From Suilimivivens sp964393865 (GTDB lineage Bacteria; Bacillota; Clostridia; Lachnospirales; Lachnospiraceae): DNA of 64,000 nt. The translations under genes were made by a program, and so were the position numbers. Each line of letters starts with the position of its first letter. The first letter of the stretch is position 1. Shown here in pieces: positions 53,850 to 60,326 of the stretch. The stretch lies in the NCBI GenBank assembly GCA_964393865.1, contig CAYMUW010000008.1:19433-83432 (forward strand). Direction: 5' to 3'. The notes under the pieces were generated by a model. The model worked only from the letters and a program-made list of their open reading frames with translations, was not told the origin of the DNA and made no database searches.

Positions 53850-53878
53850 AATATATAACACTGTTAAAATAATGTCAA
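53850..53878 (-). promoter_or_regulatory. Promoter for rex
   Basis: On the minus strand a perfect TTGACA (53873-53878), 17 bases, and TATATT (53850-53855), 45 bases before the rex start. Confidence 0.7.
53861..53878. promoter_or_regulatory. Candidate Rex-binding site
   Basis: An 18-base sequence with TGTTAA on one side and GTCAA on the other. It agrees with the clostridial Rex consensus TTGTTAANNNNTTAACAA at 10 of 14 defined bases. It covers the -35 and part of the spacer of the rex promoter, where repression would be expected. The match is partial. Confidence 0.4.
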
Positions 53879-53882
53879 TCAA

Positions 53883-53911
53883 TTGACATTCCCTTTCATC
53901 ATCTGTAAACT
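53883..53911 (+). promoter_or_regulatory. Promoter for the ABC-F gene
   Basis: A perfect TTGACA (53883-53888), 17 bases, and TAAACT (53906-53911), about 50 bases before the start. Its -35 faces the -35 of the rex promoter, and together they make a 9-bp inverted repeat at 53871-53890. Confidence 0.6.
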
Positions 53912-53961
53912 GTAAACTGATACGGGAAGAAAAATTTAGATTGTGAATAAGGAAGATTACC

Positions 53962-55899
53962 ATGATTTTATCCTGTCAGAATATATCAAAAGCATTTAAT
54001 GAGCAGCCTGTCCTTTCAGGTGTCTCTTTTCATATTGAGGACTGCGAAAAAGCCGCCATTGTAGGAATTAACGGTGCCGGAAAAACCACCCTGCTTCGCA
54101 TTATTGTAGGAGAACAGACTCCTGATGAAGGGCAGGTCACCCTGGCTAAAGGCAAGACCTTAGGCTATCTCGCCCAAAATCAGGATGTAAACAGTGAAAA
54201 TTCCATCTATGATGAACTTTTGTCTGTAAAGGCCGATGTGATTGCCATGGAAGAAAAAATCCGCCAGATGGAGCTTTCCATGAAACAGCTGTCCGGCTCC
54301 GAGCTGGAAGACCTTATGGAGGCTTACACCCGTCTTACCCATGCTTTTGAGTTTGCAGGCGGTTATGCATACAAAAGTGAAATCACGGGAGTATTAAAGG
54401 GATTAGGCTTTGAGGAGAAAGAATTTTCAAAAAAAATCACTACCTTATCCGGCGGTCAAAAAACCCGGGTATCCCTTGGCTGTCTCCTGCTTCTTAAACC
54501 CGATTTGATTATTTTGGATGAGCCTACCAACCACTTGGATCTTAATTCCATTGCCTGGCTGGAAACCTATCTGCTGAATTACAAGGGCGCGGTGCTTATT
54601 GTCTCCCACGACCGCTATTTTCTGGATCGAATTACCGGAAAAATTATTGAAATTGATCAGACGAAAGCAACCTCCTTCACCGGCAATTATTCCGATTATG
54701 CCGTTAAAAAGGAGCAGCTTCGCACGGCCGCATTAAATGCATATTTAAAACAGCAGCAGGAAATCAAACATCAGGAACAGGTTATTGAAAAGCTTAAATC
54801 CTTCAACCGGGAAAAATCCATTAAGCGAGCCGAAAGCAGGGAAAAGATGCTAAGCAAAATTGAAGTTTTGAATAAGCCTGCGACGGCTCGCACGGATATT
54901 CATATGACTCTTACTCCCAGATGCACCAGCGGCAATGATGTACTGCATATAGAAGGTCTTGCCAAGTCCTTTGACTCCAAGCAGCTTTTTTCCAACCTTG
55001 ACATGGATATTAAGCGGGGCGAGCATGTTGCCATTATCGGTGATAACGGTACCGGTAAAACCACAATCCTGAAAATCATCAACGGTCTTCTGGAAGCTGA
55101 CGCAGGAAAAATCACTCTGGGCACCAATGTACATATCGGATACTACGATCAGGAGCATCATGTGCTGCACATGGAAAAAACCTTGTTTGAAGAGATTTCT
55201 GACGAGTATCCTTATCTGAACAACACGGAAATCCGCAACACTCTGGCCGCCTTTCTCTTTACCGGAGACGACGTATACAAGCAGATCGATCATCTCAGCG
55301 GCGGCGAGCGGGGACGCTTATCTTTAGCCAAGCTGATGCTCTCCGAATCAAACTTTTTGATTCTCGACGAGCCTACCAACCATTTGGACATTACTTCCAA
55401 GGAAATATTGGAGGATGCTCTCAATGCCTATGAGGGTACCGTGCTCTATGTATCCCATGACCGATACTTTATCAACCGTACGGCCAGCCGCATTCTGGAT
55501 TTGACCGGCGGCCAGCTGATCGGCTATCTGGGCAATTATGATTATTATCTGGAAAAGAAGGATGGTCTGGAAAGTGCCCTGTTAAACAAGTCCTCCGCTT
55601 CCTCAGCGGCCTCCTGCCAAAAGGAAGCTGCCGTTTCCTCCGAAAGCAAGCTGGACTGGCAGAACAAAAAGGAGCAGCAGGCCAAGCAGCGTAAAAAGGA
55701 AAATGATTTGAAGAAATGCGAGGAATCCATCGCCTCTATGGAAGAAAAGCTGAAAGAAATCGAACAGGAAATGGCACTTCCCGAAAATGCAACCAATGTC
55801 TCCAGGCTTCAGGAATTAACTGCCGAGCAGGAAAACATAAACACCAAACTATTATCAATGTATGAACAGTGGGAAGTGCTTGCCAATCCTGTTTTATAA
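53962..55899 (+). CDS. ABC-F family ATPase
   Basis: 645 residues with two ATPase domains and no membrane part. The Walker A motifs are GINGAGKTTL and GDNGTGKTTI, the signatures LSGGQKTRVSLG and LSGGERGRLSLAK, and both Walker B motifs read ILDEPTNHLD. A charged linker (about 245-320) joins them, and a Lys/Glu coiled-coil tail ends it (about 565-645). Such proteins act on the ribosome: some rescue stalled ribosomes and others protect against antibiotics. The long C-terminal coiled coil resembles the Uup/YdiF group, so a housekeeping role is more likely than resistance. No attenuator is seen in the 50-base leader. It converges on icd with a 6-base overlap. Confidence 0.88.
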   Translation: MILSCQNISKAFNEQPVLSGVSFHIEDCEKAAIVGINGAGKTTLLRIIVGEQTPDEGQVTLAKGKTLGYLAQNQDVNSENSIYDELLSVKADVIAMEEKIRQMELSMKQLSGSELEDLMEAYTRLTHAFEFAGGYAYKSEITGVLKGLGFEEKEFSKKITTLSGGQKTRVSLGCLLLLKPDLIILDEPTNHLDLNSIAWLETYLLNYKGAVLIVSHDRYFLDRITGKIIEIDQTKATSFTGNYSDYAVKKEQLRTAALNAYLKQQQEIKHQEQVIEKLKSFNREKSIKRAESREKMLSKIEVLNKPATARTDIHMTLTPRCTSGNDVLHIEGLAKSFDSKQLFSNLDMDIKRGEHVAIIGDNGTGKTTILKIINGLLEADAGKITLGTNVHIGYYDQEHHVLHMEKTLFEEISDEYPYLNNTEIRNTLAAFLFTGDDVYKQIDHLSGGERGRLSLAKLMLSESNFLILDEPTNHLDITSKEILEDALNAYEGTVLYVSHDRYFINRTASRILDLTGGQLIGYLGNYDYYLEKKDGLESALLNKSSASSAASCQKEAAVSSESKLDWQNKKEQQAKQRKKENDLKKCEESIASMEEKLKEIEQEMALPENATNVSRLQELTAEQENINTKLLSMYEQWEVLANPVL

Positions 55900-57099
55900 C
55901 GCGTCAAAGGTTTCTCTGATGGCTTTAATAAAATCAAGGCTGTTCAAAATCACAGGATTTTTGCAGGTGGATATTAAGGACAGGCTCTTGGTCATCTTTC
56001 CGTCCTCCACGGTCTTAATACATGCCTTTTCCAGCTTATCCGCAAATTCCACCAGCTCAGGAATTTGATCCAGTTCTCCTCTCTTACGCAGTGCGCCTGT
56101 CCACGCAAAAATGGTTGCGATGGAGTTGGTAGAGGTCTCCTCGCCCTTTAAGTGCTTATAATAGTGACGCTGAACCGTGCCATGTGCTGCTTCATACTCA
56201 TAAACGCCGCCGGGTGATACCAAAACGGAGGTCATCATGGAAAGATCACCGTATGCGGTTGCAACCATGTCTGACATTACATCACCGTCATAGTTCTTAC
56301 ATGCCCAGATAAAACCGCCCTCGGAACGGATTACACGGGCCACCGCATCATCAATCAGTGTATAGAAATACTCAATACCAAGCTCCTCAAATTTATCCTT
56401 GTACTCCGCATCATAAATTTCCTGAAAAATATCCTTAAAGGTATGGTCATACTTTTTGGATATCGTATCCTTGGTTGCAAACCATAAATCCTGCTTCGTA
56501 TCAACAGCATATCCAAAACAGGCTCTTGCAAAGCTGGAAATAGACTTTTCTGTATTGTGAATACCCTGAATAATTCCCGCCCCATCAAAATTATGTATCA
56601 GTTCTCTGATCTCGGTTCCATCCTCCGCAGTGAACACAAGCTCTGCCTTTCCCTTACCGGGAACCTTAATCTCCGTGTTTTTGTACACATCACCATAAGC
56701 GTGACGCGCTATGGTAATAGGCTTAGACCAATTTCCCACATAAGGCACAATGCCCTTAACCAAAATGGGAGCCCGGAACACGGTTCCATCCAAAATTGCT
56801 CTGATGGTTCCGTTGGGACTTTTCCACATTTCCTTCAAATTATATTCTGTCATTCTTGCAGCGTTGGGTGTAATGGTGGCACACTTTACAGCCACTCCAT
56901 ACTTTTTGGCAGCTTCCGCACTGTCCACAGTCACCTGATCATTGGTTTCATTTCTATGCTCCAGCCCCAGATCGTAATACTCCGTCTTTAAGTCAATATA
57001 AGGAAGAAGAAGCTCATCCTTAATCATCTGCCAGAGTATTCTGGTCATCTCATCTCCGTCCATTTCTACCAGGGGTGTCGTCATTTTGATTTTGTCCAC
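55894..57099 (-). CDS. icd: Isocitrate dehydrogenase (NADP)
   Basis: Oxidative decarboxylation of isocitrate to 2-oxoglutarate, feeding glutamate synthesis. At 401 residues it is of the eukaryote-like dimeric type (IDH class with MDGDEMTRILWQMIKDELL). The substrate-binding region PNGTIRAILDGTVFR and the metal-binding block VARVIRSEGGFIWACKNYDGD are present, and the NADP loop EAAHGTVQRHY follows. GTG start at 57099 with GGAAGG upstream; an ATG at 57084 is possible. It is the third gene of the Re-citrate synthase/GntR/icd operon. No aconitase is in the window. It shares the palindrome TTATAA with the ABC-F stop. Confidence 0.93.
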   Translation of the reverse strand: MDKIKMTTPLVEMDGDEMTRILWQMIKDELLLPYIDLKTEYYDLGLEHRNETNDQVTVDSAEAAKKYGVAVKCATITPNAARMTEYNLKEMWKSPNGTIRAILDGTVFRAPILVKGIVPYVGNWSKPITIARHAYGDVYKNTEIKVPGKGKAELVFTAEDGTEIRELIHNFDGAGIIQGIHNTEKSISSFARACFGYAVDTKQDLWFATKDTISKKYDHTFKDIFQEIYDAEYKDKFEELGIEYFYTLIDDAVARVIRSEGGFIWACKNYDGDVMSDMVATAYGDLSMMTSVLVSPGGVYEYEAAHGTVQRHYYKHLKGEETSTNSIATIFAWTGALRKRGELDQIPELVEFADKLEKACIKTVEDGKMTKSLSLISTCKNPVILNSLDFIKAIRETFDAL

Positions 57100-57123
57100 T
57101 TTTCATACCTTCCTTTTCTTTTA

Positions 57124-57825
57124 TTATTTTCCCTTTTCCTCATCGGCAAAAATATTGTACAAGCCGTTTCTTACCATATTATCATATGCATTAATCATAT
57201 GCTGGGTTGCAAGGCGCTCCGCCTCATCCTTCTGTCCGGCCTTAATCGCTTCCATAATGCTTTTATGCTCTTCATTGGAAGCAATGCCCCTCTCCCTGGT
57301 TGAAAGGGTCTTCTTTCTGATACGGATAACATAATGATGAAAATCCTCCAAAAGGTTTTGAAGCATTTTGGAATCACATGCCTCATACAGAATATGATGA
57401 AATCTGTTATCCAGCTCCGTCATCTGCTCCATATGTCCCTTAGATGCATGAAAAGCGGCAAGGTATACATTTTCCTCAAGTTCCTCAAGCTGCTCGGAAG
57501 TAATATGTTCCGTTGCCAGACGGGCACACATTCCCTCAAGTGATGAACGGATCATATAAATGTCCTTCACATCCTTAGCGGTTATTCCCGTTACATAAGC
57601 TCCCTTATTAGGTACAATCTGTATCAGTCCTTCCAGCTCCAGCTGCCTGAAAGCCTCTCTCACCGGTGTCCGGCTCACTCCAAGCTCTGTGCCGATGGCA
57701 ACTTCCTTCAGTTCCTCATGCTCCGCATATTTCCCATTTAAAATATCCTCACGGAGCTTGTGAAACACTCTTCCACGCAGGGAGTACTTGTCTGTTACTT
57801 CCTGCTTCACATCATATTTACCCAT
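57124..57825 (-). CDS. GntR-family regulator with FCD domain
   Basis: 233 residues. The N-terminal winged helix (about 10-80) has GRVFHKLREDILNGKYA and GVSRTPVREAFRQLELEGLIQIVPNKGAYV as its start and end. The C-terminal all-helical FCD domain (about 90-220) has the metal/ligand histidines in ELDNRFHHILYEACD and in the later EHKSIMEAIKAG. FCD regulators respond to small carboxylic acids. Placed between citrate synthase and isocitrate dehydrogenase, citrate, isocitrate or 2-oxoglutarate are natural candidates, which is inference. A palindrome over the operon promoter is its likely site. Confidence 0.88.
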   Translation of the reverse strand: MGKYDVKQEVTDKYSLRGRVFHKLREDILNGKYAEHEELKEVAIGTELGVSRTPVREAFRQLELEGLIQIVPNKGAYVTGITAKDVKDIYMIRSSLEGMCARLATEHITSEQLEELEENVYLAAFHASKGHMEQMTELDNRFHHILYEACDSKMLQNLLEDFHHYVIRIRKKTLSTRERGIASNEEHKSIMEAIKAGQKDEAERLATQHMINAYDNMVRNGLYNIFADEEKGK

Positions 57826-57853
57826 TTTGCTTCTTTGTCCTTCTTCCCTGTTT

Positions 57854-59266
57854 TTAACCTATGGTTGTATCAAGCTGCTTACATGCCAGCATGATCTGCT
57901 CAATCAATTCCTTGTCCGTGATAACGGTAACACGCCCGTCCTCATACTGCTTGTCTACCCATTTTTTCACCTCGGCAACCACCGGACTTGACTTATCCAG
58001 CTGCTTATCATCCTTCAACTTAAAATAAGTATTAATCCAATGAGCAATACCGGCAAGACCTGAGGTATTGGAAACCGCACACAATACCGGCCGATTTAAA
58101 AACTTATCGGTATCAAAAATATTGTAAATCTCCTCATTTTTCAGCAGCCCGTCCGCATGAATTCCCGCTCTTGTTACATTAAAGTTTTTGCCCACAAAAG
58201 GTGTTCTCTCCGGTATGGAATATCCGATTTCCTTTTCATAATACTCTGCAAGCTCTGTAATTACAGTGGTATCCATTCCGTTTAAATCACCTTTCAGCTG
58301 TGCATATTCAAATACCATAGCCTCAAGCGGTGTATTACCCGTCCGTTCTCCAATACCGAACAGCGAGGTGTTTACACCGGAGCAGCCATACAGCCATGCC
58401 GTCGTGGAATTGACAACCGCCTTATAGAAATCGTTATGTCCATGCCACTCTATCAGCTCATGAGGCACGCCTGCATGGGTATGCAGCGCATAAATAATTC
58501 CCTGTACGCTTCTGGGAATTACCGCACCCGGATAATTTACTCCATATCCCATTGTGTCACATGCGCGAACCTTGATGGGAATTTTATATTCTTCCATCAG
58601 CTTCATCAGCTCTAAACAGAAGGGAACCACATAGCCGTATATATCGGCTCTGGTAATATCCTCAAGATGACATCTGACACTGATTCCCTCCTCCAGACAA
58701 TCCCTTACCACACTTAAATAATGATCCATGGCCTGCCTTCTGGTCATTTTCAGCTTTAAGAAAATATGATAATCCGAACAGCTGACCAGAATACCTGTCT
58801 CCTTCATGCCAATTTCCTTAACCAGCTTAAAATCTTCCTTACTGGCACGAATCCAGCTTGTAACTTCCGGGAACTTATATCCCCTTTCCATACACTTATA
58901 AACAGCATCTCTGTCCTTCTTGCTGTAAAGGAAAAATTCACTGGCGCGAATCATTCCATTGGGACCGCCCAATCTGTGAAGATAATCATATATTGTAACA
59001 ATCTGCTCCGTCGTATAGGGAGCTCTGGACTGCTGACCGTCACGAAACGTAGTGTCCGTAATCCAGATATCCTTTGGCATATTGTGAGGCACAATTCTGT
59101 CATTAAAAGGAATCTTGGGAACCTCCGAATAAGGAAACATATTGCGGAACACATTGGGCTTTTCCACATCATCCAATATATACATATGCTCCTCAATTTC
59201 AAGCAGATTGTTTTTGGCATTTAATGATACCGGTCTATCCATAAACATGTTGTTTTCTCCAGCCAT
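57854..59266 (-). CDS. Re-citrate synthase
   Basis: 470 residues of the DRE-TIM metallolyase superfamily, related to isopropylmalate and homocitrate synthases. The motif ITDTTFRDGQQSRAPYT and the downstream ECHGHN-type IEWHGHNDFYKAV, with FVGKNFNVTRAGIHADG, match the Re-face citrate synthases of clostridia (Clostridium kluyveri type). These condense acetyl-CoA and oxaloacetate with Mn or Co. The isocitrate dehydrogenase in the same operon strongly supports citrate over isopropylmalate or homocitrate. The ATG at 59266 (MAGENNMFMDRPV) has GGGAGG upstream; GTG or TTG starts further up are less good. Such proteins are often mislabelled in databases. Confidence 0.82.
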   Translation of the reverse strand: MAGENNMFMDRPVSLNAKNNLLEIEEHMYILDDVEKPNVFRNMFPYSEVPKIPFNDRIVPHNMPKDIWITDTTFRDGQQSRAPYTTEQIVTIYDYLHRLGGPNGMIRASEFFLYSKKDRDAVYKCMERGYKFPEVTSWIRASKEDFKLVKEIGMKETGILVSCSDYHIFLKLKMTRRQAMDHYLSVVRDCLEEGISVRCHLEDITRADIYGYVVPFCLELMKLMEEYKIPIKVRACDTMGYGVNYPGAVIPRSVQGIIYALHTHAGVPHELIEWHGHNDFYKAVVNSTTAWLYGCSGVNTSLFGIGERTGNTPLEAMVFEYAQLKGDLNGMDTTVITELAEYYEKEIGYSIPERTPFVGKNFNVTRAGIHADGLLKNEEIYNIFDTDKFLNRPVLCAVSNTSGLAGIAHWINTYFKLKDDKQLDKSSPVVAEVKKWVDKQYEDGRVTVITDKELIEQIMLACKQLDTTIG

Positions 59267-59300
59267 CACCGTTTTCCTCCCTAAAACCAATGTTTAATTC

Positions 59301-59318
59301 ATGTATAATTGTATACAT
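59301..59318. promoter_or_regulatory. Candidate GntR operator over the citrate synthase promoter
   Basis: A perfect inverted repeat, ATGTATA / TATACAT, with a 4-base spacer. The core TGTATAnnnnTATACA is the type of site that GntR-FCD proteins use. It covers the -10 box, so binding would block transcription. That the adjacent GntR gene product binds it is inference. Confidence 0.6.
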
Positions 59319-59336
59319 TGAAACATCTTCTGTCAA
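59308..59336 (-). promoter_or_regulatory. Promoter of the Re-citrate synthase operon
   Basis: On the minus strand a perfect TTGACA (59331-59336), a 17-base spacer and TACAAT (59308-59313), about 40 bases before the start. Confidence 0.8.
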
Positions 59337-59345
59337 TTACTTCTT

Positions 59346-60260
59346 TTATAAGCTTAGCAACCTGTCAATCTGAATCATTCCCCATCCCTGCTTGTTCCAG
59401 GGTTCCTTCAAATCTCTTGCCGTATACTGGAGCCTTTGCTTCACCTGATCATTGCTATAAAAAGGATATCTTTGCAGAAGCAATGCCGCTCCACCTGAAA
59501 TAATCGGTGTTGCCATAGAGGTTCCGCTTTTGGCGATATATGCATTCCGATAATATCTTCCTCTCCGTTCAATCCCTGCATTACAGGAAATAATATCTGT
59601 TCCCGGAGCGACGATATCCGGTTTTTTCATTGCATAGGGACTGGGCCCTCTGCTGGAATAATTTTCGCACAAATGCTCTCTTTTTCCAAAATATCCTCCC
59701 TCATGGCAGCCTACTGTAATTACCTGTCTTCTGGCGCCAAGAGGTGAAATAGTCATTGGCTTGGGTCCCATATTTCCGGCAGCGCAGACCACCACCAGTC
59801 CACATTCCCATGCCTCATCCACCAGTTTCACCAGCTTTTCCATTCTTTCCTTTTTCGTGTTTTCTCCCATACCGATGGAAATATTAAGGATGCGGATATC
59901 ATACTTTTTCTGTATGTCAAGTACCCACTCTATCCCCTCCGCCATACTCTCAATAATTCCGTCGCCTTTGTAATCCAAAACCTTCCCCACTATTAATCTG
60001 CTGTAAGGAGCAATTCCCTTGTATCTTCCCTGAGACAGCTTTCCGCTCCCGCACATGCAGCCTGCTACATGTGTTCCATGTCCGCTGTCATCATAGCATC
60101 TCTCTTTTCCGTTCACAAAATCTCTAAAGGAAAGAATTCTATAATCTAAATCAGGGTGGAAAGCCACCCCAGTGTCCAGCATTGCTATGGTTACTCCGTT
60201 TTTTCCGCAGGACTCGACCAACTCGTCACTGCAGCCTATTTGATTTCTCACCCGAAGCAT
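59346..60260 (-). CDS. Subtilisin-family serine protease (S8)
   Basis: 304 residues with a complete catalytic triad: Asp29 in AMLDTGVA, His61 in GHGTHVAG and Ser248 in SGTSMATP. The oxyanion Asn163 is in AAGN. There is no signal peptide, propeptide or pro-domain, so it is of the intracellular type. The ATG at 60260 has GGGAG seven bases upstream, but that GGGAG is part of the 3' arm of the terminator hairpin of the preceding gene. No alternative in-frame start exists upstream, since the frame meets a stop inside the hairpin. It is downstream of the surface protein gene. Substrate unknown. Confidence 0.88.
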   Translation of the reverse strand: MLRVRNQIGCSDELVESCGKNGVTIAMLDTGVAFHPDLDYRILSFRDFVNGKERCYDDSGHGTHVAGCMCGSGKLSQGRYKGIAPYSRLIVGKVLDYKGDGIIESMAEGIEWVLDIQKKYDIRILNISIGMGENTKKERMEKLVKLVDEAWECGLVVVCAAGNMGPKPMTISPLGARRQVITVGCHEGGYFGKREHLCENYSSRGPSPYAMKKPDIVAPGTDIISCNAGIERRGRYYRNAYIAKSGTSMATPIISGGAALLLQRYPFYSNDQVKQRLQYTARDLKEPWNKQGWGMIQIDRLLSL

Positions 60261-60266
60261 AAGAAA

Positions 60267-60300
60267 ACTCCCGGCTTTTTTAGTATTTTATGCCGGGAGC
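60267..60300 (-). terminator. Terminator hairpin between the LRR gene and the protease gene
   Basis: On the minus strand CTCCCGGC pairs with GCCGGGAG around a 16-base loop, followed by TTTTCTT. It ends 26 bases after the LRR gene stop. The 3' arm GCCGGGAG includes the Shine-Dalgarno GGGAG for the protease, whose ATG follows seven bases later. Confidence 0.7.
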
Positions 60301-60326
60301 TTCCAACAGTTCTTTTACTGCTTATC

